Assembly: GCA_964500805.1 (NCBI GenBank) | Contig: CAZCQH010000002.1 | Location: forward strand, 62,001 to 126,000 | Reading direction: 5' to 3' | Origin: Ga0077555 sp964500805 | Lineage (GTDB): Bacteria; Pseudomonadota; Alphaproteobacteria; Rhizobiales; Hyphomicrobiaceae | Length of the DNA: 64,000 bases | Shown here: piece after piece, positions 35,252-44,711 of the stretch | Layout: each line of letters begins with the position of its first letter | Numbering within the stretch: the stretch's first letter is position 1 | Notes under the pieces: generated by a model | The model's database searches: none | Seen by the model: the letters and a program-made list of their open reading frames with translations, nothing else | Told to the model about the DNA's origin: nothing | Position numbers and translations under genes: made by a program

Positions 35252-38200
35252 TATCTACAACGTCGTGCCGGGGCGGCCGTTTTTGGAGGCTGTCGCACGC
35301 GCCATTTTGGTCGGCGACCTGCCGGCGCCTGGTGCGCCGAAACCAGACCCACTCGATCTACCGGCGATGACGATCCTACTGCCGACGCGGCGTGCGGCTC
35401 GCGCTCTGCAAGAGGCCTTTCTCAAAGCTGGGAGCGGTCGCGCGATGCTGCTGCCCGCAGTCCGCCCCATCGCCGAGGCGGAAGAGGATCTGGGCCTCAT
35501 CGAGGGTTTCGCGCGGGGACTCGGCGGCGAGGAGGCGCTGAGCCTGCCGCCGGCAGTGAGCAAGTTGGAGCGTCAGCTTGTTCTGACCGAACTGGTGTCG
35601 GCCTGGTCCGCTGCGATGCGGCAGCGAGCGCAAAACGCAGGCGGTGACGATGATGCTGAGGCCAGGCGACTTGGCGCGGGAGCTCAGTCGCCTGCACAGG
35701 CCGCGCATCTCGCTATTGATCTCGCCAAGCTCATGGATGCGGTCGAGACGGAGAATGTTTCGCTGCAGGATCTCGCGGCACTGGTGCCGGACGACTTCAC
35801 GCAGCACTGGCAGAAAACGATTGAGTTTCTCGAGATCGTTACCAAGACGTGGCCTGCCTACCTCTCGGAGCGTGCGCTCCTATCGCCGATGCATCGGCGT
35901 AATCGCCTGATTCTGGCGGAAGCGAAGCGATTGCAAGCCACCCCACCGTCAGCTCCCGTAATCATTGCTGGGGTGACCGGATCCATACCAGCAACGGCGG
36001 AGTTGATGCGAGCGGTATTGGCGCTGCCCAATGGCGCTATCGTTCTACCTGCGCTCGATAAGAGACTCGATGAAGCGAGCTGGAAGCGCATTGCGGACGC
36101 GGGGAAAGATCATCCTGAGCATCCGCAGTTCGGATTTCGTGGACTGCTGGCGCGGCTCGATTTCGCGCGCTCCGATGTGCAGGAGCTGCCTGGGCCATTG
36201 TTGTCGGCTTCGGCCCAGGCGCGTAATTCGTTGATCAGCGAGGCAATGCGGCCAGCGGGCTCCATGGAACGGTGGCGCACGTTCATCCGTGATGCGGAAC
36301 GATCCGAGCTGGAGGCGGGCCTCGAACACGTCAGCTTGCTCGAGGCGCCTGCGGCCGAGGACGAGGCGGAGGCCATCGCGCTGATCATGCGCGAGGCCGC
36401 GGAAACCCCGGGACGCACGGCGGCGCTGGTGTCTCCGGATCGGTTGTTGGCGCGTCGTGTTGCGATACGATTGGAAAGTTGGGGCATTCGTGTCGATGAT
36501 TCGGCTGGCCGCCCGTTCGGCAAGACGGTACCTGGCACATTTCTCGATCTCGCGATCAATGCCTGGGCGATGGACTTCAAGCCAGCCGAGCTGATGGCGC
36601 TGTTGAAACATCCGCTGACTCGGCTCGGGCTCTCGGCGGGCGATGTTCGCAGGACCGCACGCAATCTCGAGATCGCGGCGTTCCGCGCGCCATATCTTGG
36701 CGCGGGGCTCGATGCCGTCGATCTCGCGGTGGAGCGCGCAGCACATGCCACCGCAGCGGATTCGGGCGATCGCAGGCACGGCGCGGCGCGTCGGCTCGGA
36801 GACCGCGACTGGGCGCACGTGCGCGATCTGGTGAAGCGCTTGCACACCGCGTTCGAACCGCTGTTGACGCTTGCTGCGGACGGCCGAACCCATCCACTGC
36901 GCATGTGGACAGAAGCACATTCGGCGGTGGCGGAAGCGGTCGCGCGGCCAGCGCCCGAGACGCTCGCCTCTGTGGGCGCTGAAGATTTGTTTGCCTTCGC
37001 TGATGCGTCGGACTCGCCGCTTTGGCAAGGCGAGGCGGGCGAGGCCGCGTGGAAGTTGTTCGAGAGTTTCGCCGACCCCGTGCTGCCACCGGTTCAGCTC
37101 GCCGCGTCCGACTATCCCGATTTCTACCGGGCACTGGTGGCCGGAGAGACGGTGCGCGCGCGCATTCCGGCGCACCCGCGCCTGTCGATTTGGGGGCCGT
37201 TCGAGGCGCGCCTCCAGCAGCCGGATGTGATGATCCTCGGCTCGCTCAACGAGGGGACGTGGCCGGCGGTGGCCGATCCGGGCGCCTGGCTCAACAGGCC
37301 CATGCGGCAGAATCTGGGCCTGCCAGCGCCCGAAGAAGAGATTGGTCGTGCGGCGCACGACGTGACTACTTTTCTCGGCGCGGAGACGGTGATCCTGACG
37401 CGCGCGGACAAGGTCGATGGTGTGCCGCGTGTGCCGTCGCGCTGGCTCCTGCGACTGCGCGCGCTACTCGATGGACTCGGGCTTACCAACGCGCTTGCGC
37501 CGCGCTCAGACTGGCTCGGCTGGGCAAGAGCGCGCGATTATATCCGGCGTTTGGAGCCAGTCGCTCCGCCGCAGCCGAAGCCGCCTATCGAACTCAGGCC
37601 GAAGCGTGCGAGCGTATCCGACATCGAGACCTGGATTGCCAATCCGTACGCAATTTTTGCTCGACGCGTGCTTCGGCTCGATCCGCTGCCACTGCTCGGC
37701 GCAGAGCCCGGCCCTGCAGAGAAGGGTCAAGTTATCCATCTCGCGCTTTCCCGTTTCACCGAGCGGTATCCCGTCGAGCTGCCGACGGACATTGCCGGTG
37801 CCTTCATGCAAGTGGCGGCCGATGTGGTGCGGGATTTCCGCGACGATCCGCGCGTGCGGGCGTTTTGGCTGCCAAGGTTGCAGCGGTTTGCAGACTGGTT
37901 CGCGGCGACCGAGCCTGATCGACGTGAGGGCGTCTCGACGCTGCTCGCTGAGGTCAGTGCGCGGCATATCCTGGCAGTTCCAGGCGAGCCATTTGAATTG
38001 AGTGCACGGGCAGATCGGATCGACGTAACGGTCGGCGGGCTTATTATCACTGATTACAAGACAGGTCAGGTGCCGTCGGCTTCGTTCGTGCTGGCTGGCG
38101 CCAAGCCCCAGCTGCCGCTCGAAGCAGCACTGGCGTTCGAAGGCGCTTTCTCACGGCTTGAGCCGATGCCGGTTCTCAGCTTGCGCTACATCCGTGCAAC

Positions 38201-38435
38201 GGGTGCAGATCCGGCTGGCCAGGTACTCGATATCAAACCGCGAGGCGATGAACTTATCACGCTTGCACGAAATTCGCTTGCCGGTGCGACGCGGCTGATC
38301 GCCGAGTTCCGGGATCCAGAAACGCCGTTCCGCGCCCTCCGGCGTCCTTGCTTTAAATACGACTACGACGACTTTGCTCATCTCGCGCGCGTCGGCGAGT
38401 GGACGGCAGAGAGTGGCGATGAGGAGGTCGCCTGA
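35235..38435 (+). CDS. addB: AddB subunit of the AddAB helicase-nuclease
   Basis: The 1066-aa protein is the alphaproteobacterial AddB. N-terminal TILLPTRRAARALQEAFL marks the inactivated helicase-like core, with RVPSRWLLRLRALL further on. The C-terminal RecB-type nuclease domain contains ISDIETW-like SDIETWIANPYAIFARRVL, GQVIHLALSRF and the catalytic VGGLIITDYKTGQVPS. AddAB resects double-strand breaks to a Chi-like site and loads RecA. The start overlaps murU by 17 bases, and the stop overlaps the addA ATG by one base, so the genes are translationally coupled. Confidence 0.93.
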   Translation: MARRPNIYNVVPGRPFLEAVARAILVGDLPAPGAPKPDPLDLPAMTILLPTRRAARALQEAFLKAGSGRAMLLPAVRPIAEAEEDLGLIEGFARGLGGEEALSLPPAVSKLERQLVLTELVSAWSAAMRQRAQNAGGDDDAEARRLGAGAQSPAQAAHLAIDLAKLMDAVETENVSLQDLAALVPDDFTQHWQKTIEFLEIVTKTWPAYLSERALLSPMHRRNRLILAEAKRLQATPPSAPVIIAGVTGSIPATAELMRAVLALPNGAIVLPALDKRLDEASWKRIADAGKDHPEHPQFGFRGLLARLDFARSDVQELPGPLLSASAQARNSLISEAMRPAGSMERWRTFIRDAERSELEAGLEHVSLLEAPAAEDEAEAIALIMREAAETPGRTAALVSPDRLLARRVAIRLESWGIRVDDSAGRPFGKTVPGTFLDLAINAWAMDFKPAELMALLKHPLTRLGLSAGDVRRTARNLEIAAFRAPYLGAGLDAVDLAVERAAHATAADSGDRRHGAARRLGDRDWAHVRDLVKRLHTAFEPLLTLAADGRTHPLRMWTEAHSAVAEAVARPAPETLASVGAEDLFAFADASDSPLWQGEAGEAAWKLFESFADPVLPPVQLAASDYPDFYRALVAGETVRARIPAHPRLSIWGPFEARLQQPDVMILGSLNEGTWPAVADPGAWLNRPMRQNLGLPAPEEEIGRAAHDVTTFLGAETVILTRADKVDGVPRVPSRWLLRLRALLDGLGLTNALAPRSDWLGWARARDYIRRLEPVAPPQPKPPIELRPKRASVSDIETWIANPYAIFARRVLRLDPLPLLGAEPGPAEKGQVIHLALSRFTERYPVELPTDIAGAFMQVAADVVRDFRDDPRVRAFWLPRLQRFADWFAATEPDRREGVSTLLAEVSARHILAVPGEPFELSARADRIDVTVGGLIITDYKTGQVPSASFVLAGAKPQLPLEAALAFEGAFSRLEPMPVLSLRYIRATGADPAGQVLDIKPRGDELITLARNSLAGATRLIAEFRDPETPFRALRRPCFKYDYDDFAHLARVGEWTAESGDEEVA

Positions 38436-41400
38436 TGGCTGCGGAAGAGAAGCGCGCAAGTGGTCGCGCTCGACTGAGCGGCATCGAGGCCGAGCGTCGG
38501 GCGACGAACAAGGCCCAGACGATGGCCGCCGATCCTTCAGCATCCGCCTGGGTCTCGGCCAATGCTGGCACCGGAAAGACGCACGTGCTCACGAACCGCG
38601 TACTGCGGCTGCTGCTCTCGGGCACTGATCCGCAGCGGATCCTGTGCCTGACGTACACCAAGGCCGCGGCAGCGGAGATGTCTGAGCGGGCTTTCAAGCA
38701 ACTCGCTCAGTGGGTGACGGCGGATGATGGCGCACTTGCCATGGCGCTCAGCGAGCTGCAGCAGCGCGCGCCAGCGCCGGAGGAGCTCGTTAAGGCGCGT
38801 GATCTTTTCACCATTGCCATCGAGACTCCGGGCGGGCTCAAGGTGCAGACGATTCACGCCTTCTGTGAGCGGCTCTTGCAGCGGTTCCCGCTGGAGGCGG
38901 GCGTCGCGCCGCAGTTCGCCATTCTCGATGAGGAGATGGCGCGCGCGCTGGAGCACGAGGCGATCGAGCAGGTGCTGGTGGAAGCGACGCGGGATCGCGA
39001 TACGCCGCTGGGGCAAGCGCTGGTACTGGTCGTTGCTTATGCGGCCGACGACAACTTCGATGCGCTGCTTCGCGATTCGATCCGGCATCGCGATTTCATC
39101 GCGAGTGCGCTGAGCTTGGACGTCGATGACGAGGAGCTCTCGGGTGCCGAGGCATTCTATCGTGGATCGTTCGGTGTCGGCGCACAGACGACCTTCGCCA
39201 GTCTGGATCGGGCACTCGCACGCGTGCTGAGCGAGCCAGAGATGGAGCGCACGCGCGATGTGCTGATGACTGGCAAGAAGTCGGACGGCACCATGGCCGA
39301 GACCTTCGCCGATGCCCTCCTGACGAACGACGAGTGGCAACGGGTTGCGATCCTGTCGAGAGTCTTTCTCAACCAAAAGGGAGAAAAGCGCGACAGGCTC
39401 ATGACAAGCGAGCTTGCCGGCGAAAATGCAGGTCTTTTTGATCGTCTCCGCGCCGCCCAAGAACATTTCCACGCGCTCACCATCGAGCGCGGTCATCTGA
39501 ACGTGCTCAAGGCCACACTTGCGGTGCTGCGGCTCGCCAACGCCACGCTGCAACGCTACGAGGCGCTGAAACAGCAGCGGGCCGCGCTCGATTTCGACGA
39601 CCTCATTCGCGCCACGGGACAACTCGTTGCCAATTCAGAGAGTGCCGAGTGGGTTCTCTACAAGCTCGACGGAGGCCTTGATCATATTCTGGTCGATGAG
39701 GCTCAGGATACGGCGCCTGCGCAATGGGGTATCATCGCGGCGCTGGCCAATGAGTTCTTTTCGGGCTTCGGCGCGCGTGACGACGTGAAGCGTACGGTTT
39801 TCGCGGTCGGTGACGAGAAGCAGTCGATCTATGGCTTCCAGGGTGCTGCGCCTGAGCAGTTTGCAGCCATGGGCTCGGAGTTCCAACAGCGCGCCGAAAG
39901 TCGGGGCCACGTCTGGCATCCTATTCCGCTGACGCTGTCGTTCCGCTCGACGGAGCCGGTGTTGGCCGCGGTGGATCGAGTTTTCGCGGAAGGCACTAAG
40001 GCCGTCGGAGTCGCGCGCGAAGGGGCCGAAGCCGTTCGTCACGCAGCGCATCGTGTTGGGATGGCCGGACAGGTTGAGCTGTGGCCGCTCGAAAGAACCG
40101 AAGCAGCAGATATCGGGGATGTCTGGCAGCCGTTCAGCGATCGAACCTCGCAACCCGCCGTGAACCGGCTCGCGGAGCGGATTGCGCGCACGATCAGGGG
40201 CTGGTTGCAGTCAGGCGAGAGGCTCGAATCCGAAGGGCGTCCCGTGCGCGCCGGCGATATTCTCATTCTTGTGCGCAAGAGGCGGCCTTTTGCTGATGCC
40301 ATGGTCACGGCCTTGAAGAATGCGGGTGTGGCTGTCGCCGGCGCCGACCGGCTGCGCCTGACGGACGGGCTCGCGGTGCGGGATCTGATGGTGCTCGGCG
40401 ATTTCCTGCTGCTGCCGGAGGACGATCTGGCGCTGGCAACGGTGCTCAAGTCTCCATTGTTCGGGCTCGATGATGACGACCTGATTGAGCTTGCGCCGGG
40501 CCGGCGCGGATCGCTGTGGACCGCGCTGCTCAGGGCTGGCGACACGAATGCCCGCTTCAAGGCACCAGCTGAGACGCTGAAGAGGTGGCGGGCGCGCGCC
40601 GATCTCATCCCGCCATTCGAGTTCTTCGCCGAGTTGCTGGACCAAGGCGGCATGCGGGCGCGCATTCTGGAGCGGCTCGGGCCGGAGGCCGCGGAGCTGC
40701 TCGATGAGTTTCTGGGCCTTGCGTTGACCTACGACGACCAGGCGCCGCCGTCGCTGCAAGGCTTCATCCACTGGCTCCGGCAGTCGGAACGCGAGGTGAA
40801 GCGCGACATGGAGCACGGTCGCGACGAGGTGCGCGTAATGACGGTGCACGGCGCGAAGGGCCTCGAGGCGCCGATTGTGTTCCTGCCGGACACGTGTACC
40901 ACCGGCTCGGGTAATCGGCCGGGGAACCTGCTGGTGCTCGATCATCTGCCGCGGCCATCGAATGTCGCGACTCCGTTCCTTTGGCCGGTGAAAGGCTCGA
41001 GCAGGCTGCCTGCGGTAATGGATGCGAAGCAGTACGCAAAAGGCCGCGAGACGGAGGAGCGTAACCGTCTGCTCTACGTGGCGCTGACTCGGCCGCGCGA
41101 CCGGCTCTATGTCGCAGGCTTCGAGGGTGTGAAGGGCCGTGACAAAGGCTGCTGGTACGACCTCGTCAGCGAGGCGCTCGACGGCATGCTCGAGGAGACT
41201 GAGACCTCCGACGGCCCTGTCCGGCGGTTGTCGAGCCCTCAAGCGGTGCTACCATCATCGCCGAAGGAGACTACAACGCGCATTCAGCCAGAGCCGATGC
41301 TTCCCGATTGGGCCCGGCGTCCAGCGCCGCGCGAGCAAGGGCTTGTCGTGCCGCTGGCGCCATCTCGATTGGCGCCGCTCGAGGTCGATGCGGAAGGCGA

Positions 41401-42010
41401 TCCCGTGGAGCCGGCACGCGATCCCGTGCGTGAGCCGCCGTTGGTGCCGCTCTCGCGTGGCAGCGCGGATGGTAATCGCTTCCTGCGCGGTACACTCACT
41501 CATGCGCTGCTGCAGTATCTGCCGGAGCTTGATCCTACGCGGTGGCCTGAGGTAGCGGCGGGCTTCGTCGCAGCTCGAGGGCCGGAACTCAAACCACGCA
41601 CACGGGCGAGCATTGTCGCTGAAACGCTGGAGGTGCTGAACGATCCCGAGTTCGGGCCGATTTTCGGTCCGAACAGCAGGGCCGAGGTACCTATCGTTGC
41701 CGAGTTGTCTCCGCCGAGCGGCAGGGGCCACGTGCTCCGTGTGACAGGCCAGATCGACCGCTTGGTGCGACTCGAGACCCACGTGCTGATCGTCGACTTC
41801 AAGACAAACCGGCCGCCACCGACGGAAGCGAACGCGGTCGCCGAAGCATACCTGCTTCAGCTCGCGGCATATCGTCTCGCGATCGCTGGCATGTTCAAGC
41901 CGCTTCCCGTGCGCGCGGCGCTGCTCTGGACAGACGGGCCGCGACTGATGGAGATCTCTGGTGACGCGCTGGACGCGGCGGCCAACCGGCTTTTTGCGCT
42001 GGAGCGGTGA
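38435..42010 (+). CDS. addA: AddA subunit of the AddAB helicase-nuclease
   Basis: The 1191-aa protein is a UvrD/RecB-type helicase with nuclease. Walker A is SANAGTGKTHVLTNRVLRL at residues 41-59. Later motifs are VQTIHAFCERLLQRFP, HILVDEAQDTAPAQW, GDEKQSIYGFQGA, VMTVHGAKGLEAPIVFL and LLYVALTRPRDRLYV. The C-terminal nuclease site is VLIVDFKTNRPPP. With AddB it processes double-strand breaks for RecA. GAGGAGG lies inside the addB end before ATG 38435. The gene is followed by a shared terminator. Confidence 0.95.
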   Translation: MAAEEKRASGRARLSGIEAERRATNKAQTMAADPSASAWVSANAGTGKTHVLTNRVLRLLLSGTDPQRILCLTYTKAAAAEMSERAFKQLAQWVTADDGALAMALSELQQRAPAPEELVKARDLFTIAIETPGGLKVQTIHAFCERLLQRFPLEAGVAPQFAILDEEMARALEHEAIEQVLVEATRDRDTPLGQALVLVVAYAADDNFDALLRDSIRHRDFIASALSLDVDDEELSGAEAFYRGSFGVGAQTTFASLDRALARVLSEPEMERTRDVLMTGKKSDGTMAETFADALLTNDEWQRVAILSRVFLNQKGEKRDRLMTSELAGENAGLFDRLRAAQEHFHALTIERGHLNVLKATLAVLRLANATLQRYEALKQQRAALDFDDLIRATGQLVANSESAEWVLYKLDGGLDHILVDEAQDTAPAQWGIIAALANEFFSGFGARDDVKRTVFAVGDEKQSIYGFQGAAPEQFAAMGSEFQQRAESRGHVWHPIPLTLSFRSTEPVLAAVDRVFAEGTKAVGVAREGAEAVRHAAHRVGMAGQVELWPLERTEAADIGDVWQPFSDRTSQPAVNRLAERIARTIRGWLQSGERLESEGRPVRAGDILILVRKRRPFADAMVTALKNAGVAVAGADRLRLTDGLAVRDLMVLGDFLLLPEDDLALATVLKSPLFGLDDDDLIELAPGRRGSLWTALLRAGDTNARFKAPAETLKRWRARADLIPPFEFFAELLDQGGMRARILERLGPEAAELLDEFLGLALTYDDQAPPSLQGFIHWLRQSEREVKRDMEHGRDEVRVMTVHGAKGLEAPIVFLPDTCTTGSGNRPGNLLVLDHLPRPSNVATPFLWPVKGSSRLPAVMDAKQYAKGRETEERNRLLYVALTRPRDRLYVAGFEGVKGRDKGCWYDLVSEALDGMLEETETSDGPVRRLSSPQAVLPSSPKETTTRIQPEPMLPDWARRPAPREQGLVVPLAPSRLAPLEVDAEGDPVEPARDPVREPPLVPLSRGSADGNRFLRGTLTHALLQYLPELDPTRWPEVAAGFVAARGPELKPRTRASIVAETLEVLNDPEFGPIFGPNSRAEVPIVAELSPPSGRGHVLRVTGQIDRLVRLETHVLIVDFKTNRPPPTEANAVAEAYLLQLAAYRLAIAGMFKPLPVRAALLWTDGPRLMEISGDALDAAANRLFALER

Positions 42011-42047
42011 GCATTCCCGGCGCGCTTCGGCGCTCTCAAAAATAAGT

Positions 42048-42073
42048 GAAGGCCCGCGTAAGGGCGGGCCTTC
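42048..42073. terminator. Bidirectional hairpin between addA and trxA
   Basis: GAAGGCCCGC (42048-42057) and GCGGGCCTTC (42064-42073) form a perfect 10-bp stem with a 6-base loop between two convergent genes. Short T-rich or A-rich tracts flank it on both sides, so it can serve both addA and trxA. Confidence 0.65.
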
Positions 42074-42093
42074 CATTGTTCAAACAAAAATGC

Positions 42094-42414
42094 TCAGACC
42101 GACTGCTTGATCCAGCTCTCGAGCTTCGCCTTCTGGACGAGGGCGCCGACCTGGGTCGAGGCTACCTTGCCGTCCTTGAAGACCATCAACGTCGGCATGG
42201 CCTGGATGCGGTACTTCTGGGTGATCTCGGGGCACTGGTCGACGTCGACCTTCACGACCTTGACCTTGCCGGCCATCTCCTTGGCGACCTGGTCGAGGGC
42301 AGGAGCCATGGCTTTGCAGGGGCCGCACCACTCGGCGAAGAAGTCGACAACCACCGGTTCTTTGGATTTCAGAACCTCGGCGTCGAACGTCGCGTCCGTA
42401 ACCATGGCCGTCAT
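42094..42414 (-). CDS. trxA: Thioredoxin TrxA
   Basis: The 106-aa protein is a canonical thioredoxin. The redox motif is in VVVDFFAEWCGPCKAMAPALDQ, the cis-proline loop in IQAMPTLMVFKDGK and the end in KLESWIKQS. It reduces disulfides of ribonucleotide reductase, peroxiredoxins and other proteins. AGGAG precedes ATG 42414. In many Hyphomicrobiales it lies between addA and folC, as here. Confidence 0.96.
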   Translation of the reverse strand: MTAMVTDATFDAEVLKSKEPVVVDFFAEWCGPCKAMAPALDQVAKEMAGKVKVVKVDVDQCPEITQKYRIQAMPTLMVFKDGKVASTQVGALVQKAKLESWIKQSV

Positions 42415-42666
42415 GATGGTCTCCTGGGGGGTTGGCTTGCGGACACTCGGCCGCCGCGATGAATAGGTCAGGCGGAACGTAGGGAGGCGGCCCCAATGCG
42501 TCAAGGCCGCGCTGCCCGGTGTCCACGGAGCCCTTTCGGAGCCGACGTGCAACCCGTCGGAAGACAGGAACAGAGCCTAAGCGCTTTACCGCCCGTCTCC
42601 AGCGTGCGAAGGCCTTGCAACAACCCAGCGCCTAGTGTTGGGAGGCGCGCTCGTTCCGGTGGTGTC

Positions 42667-43200
42667 CTAACGCCGGCTTGCCTGGTCGTGGCGTGCGCGC
42701 TCGTTGTGGCGGCGCTCGTCGGCTGCGTCGCGGGCTGCCTGAGTACACCGAGCAATCGAGGCGCGTATTGACGTAAGGGTGCCAGCGCGCACGCCTGTGA
42801 AGCTGTCCGGCGGGAGCAAGTCGAGGGATTCCCTGAGCGAGAGACGGCCATACTGGATGTATTGGTTAGCCACGCGAATGGCATTGGTCTTGTACGGCTC
42901 GCGCATTTCCTCTGTCGCATTCTTGGCGAGACATCCGCAGAACGCGCCCATATCACCTTCGTTGTTCAACCTTCGGCCGCTCATCATGTCAAGGCAGAGG
43001 TGAAAAGCACGGAGCTCTTGGCCGTGCAGCTCGTAACCACGGGTTGAGTAGCTCTGAGCATGCTTTGGATTGGTGTTGACGCTTCGCGCATCGTCGCGGC
43101 TGTCGGCGCCCGGCGAGATCGCGAGCATCAGGCCGCCAAAAAGCAGCGCGGATACCGCGGCCGACATGATCCCCATAGACAGCGAAGAAAATGGATTCAT
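42667..43200 (-). CDS. Small exported protein of unknown function with conserved-looking Cys
   Basis: The 177-aa product begins with a signal-like hydrophobic segment (SMGIMSAAVSALLFGGLMLAIS). The mature part has LCLDMMSG, FCGCLAKNATEEMREPYK and a late Cys (IARCTQAARDA), then a basic, charged tail. I do not recognise a family. The four Cys suggest disulfides or metal binding in the periplasm. GGGGGAG before ATG 43200 supports the start. It lies between trxA and folC; the thioredoxin link is only positional. Confidence 0.6.
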   Translation of the reverse strand: MNPFSSLSMGIMSAAVSALLFGGLMLAISPGADSRDDARSVNTNPKHAQSYSTRGYELHGQELRAFHLCLDMMSGRRLNNEGDMGAFCGCLAKNATEEMREPYKTNAIRVANQYIQYGRLSLRESLDLLPPDSFTGVRAGTLTSIRASIARCTQAARDAADERRHNERARHDQASRR

Positions 43201-43331
43201 GGACGCTCCCCCAAAGACTGCTTTTTATCGGGGGCAGATTACCGGCGAGATTTTAAGGACCGATGATCCCGAGCGGCCAAGTCGCAAACGCCCGCTGAAG
43301 CGATGTCTCGGAATCGAACGCGCCAAGCAGC

Positions 43332-44669
43332 TCAATTGGATTGAGTCTTGCGGTCCTCGTTAAACGCAAGCACGTCGCCGGCAAGATAAAGGGAGCCGCA
43401 AATGAGGATGCGGAGCGGCCCGGGGTCGGTCGACTTGAGGCGCAACAGCGCGTCGGGAACACTGCTCGCGGTATCGACCTGGAATCCCATTCCGCTGGCG
43501 ATCGCGGCGAGTGCTTCGGGCTCGTGTGGGCGCTCGTGCGCGCCTGGGATCGGCACGGTGATGATGCGGCGGGCAAGCCCTCGGAAGGGCGCCAGAAAGC
43601 CGGCGGCATCCTTCTGGCCCATCATGCCGACGATCATCGCCAGCGGCTTCGGTGCGCGCTCCTCGAGGTCGGCGAGCGTCTGGGCGATCGCCGCGGCGCA
43701 GTGCGGGTTGTGGCCGCCGTCGAGCCAGAGCTCCGTCTCGGTAGGCAGCGACTTGACCAGACGGCCGCCCTTCAGGCGCTGCATACGCGCGGGCCAGGCG
43801 ACGTTCTGCAGGCCGAATTCGATCGCCTTCTCGTCGATGCCGAGCTTCGTCTTGAGACTGCGCACAGCGGCGATGGAGGTGCCGGCATTGACGATCTGGT
43901 GCCGCCCGATCAGCGCCGGCGGCGGCAGGTCGAGCACCTCGTCCTCGCCCTGATAGACGAGGCGGCCGCTCTGCTCGAAGGCGTCGAAGTCGCGGCCCCA
44001 GATGCTCAAGCGGCCGGCGCGAACGGCTGCTGCACGCGCTTCGATCACGTCGAGGGCGGTGGTCTCTTGGAGCGAAATCACGGCGGGTGCGCCGTGCTTC
44101 AGGATGCCGGCCTTGGCGACGGCGATCTTGGCCAGCGTGTCCCCGAGCTTTTCCGCATGGTCCATGGCGATGGGCGTGATGATGGTCATCGCGGGGTGAT
44201 CGATGACGTTGGTCGCATCGAACTCGCCGCCGAGGCCGACTTCAAGGATCGCCGCGTCGGCGGGGATCTCGGCGAAAGCGAGGAACGCTGCCGCCGTCGT
44301 CACCTCGAAGAACGTGATGGCGTCGCCCGCGTTGACGCGCTCGACGCGCGCGAGGAGGTCGGCGAGATGCGCCTCGTCGATGGGCCCCGAGACCCCAGCC
44401 GCGCCCGGTACCGAGATGCGCTCGGCAAAGCGGACGAGATGCGGCGAGGTGTAGACCTGGACGCGCTTGCCCGCGCCTTCGAGCATTGCCTTCAGAAACG
44501 CGGTGGTCGAGCCCTTGCCGTTGGTTCCAGCGATGTGGATGACTGGCGCAAAGCGCTTCTCCGGCGAGCCGAGCCTCGCCAACAGCGTCTGCAGCCGGCC
44601 GAGCGAGAGGTCGATCAGCATCGGGTGCAGGCGTTTCAGCCGAGCGAGGGTGGCGTCGAGGTCATTCAT
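43332..44669 (-). CDS. folC: Bifunctional dihydrofolate synthase / folylpolyglutamate synthase
   Basis: The 445-aa enzyme is a Mur-ligase-family ATPase that adds glutamate to dihydropteroate and folates. It shows the P-loop HIAGTNGKGSTTAFLKAML, VYTSPHLVRFAERISV, VGLGGEFDATNVI, SLQETTALDV and WLDGGHNPHCAAAIAQ. The length fits the bifunctional form. GAGG precedes ATG 44669. In relatives accD lies next to folC; here the upstream neighbour is a D-aminoacylase-like gene. Confidence 0.94.
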   Translation of the reverse strand: MNDLDATLARLKRLHPMLIDLSLGRLQTLLARLGSPEKRFAPVIHIAGTNGKGSTTAFLKAMLEGAGKRVQVYTSPHLVRFAERISVPGAAGVSGPIDEAHLADLLARVERVNAGDAITFFEVTTAAAFLAFAEIPADAAILEVGLGGEFDATNVIDHPAMTIITPIAMDHAEKLGDTLAKIAVAKAGILKHGAPAVISLQETTALDVIEARAAAVRAGRLSIWGRDFDAFEQSGRLVYQGEDEVLDLPPPALIGRHQIVNAGTSIAAVRSLKTKLGIDEKAIEFGLQNVAWPARMQRLKGGRLVKSLPTETELWLDGGHNPHCAAAIAQTLADLEERAPKPLAMIVGMMGQKDAAGFLAPFRGLARRIITVPIPGAHERPHEPEALAAIASGMGFQVDTASSVPDALLRLKSTDPGPLRILICGSLYLAGDVLAFNEDRKTQSN

Positions 44670-44711
44670 GCTGACCTCGTACGGTGACGGGCGTGCCGTG
44701 ACAAGTGGTGC

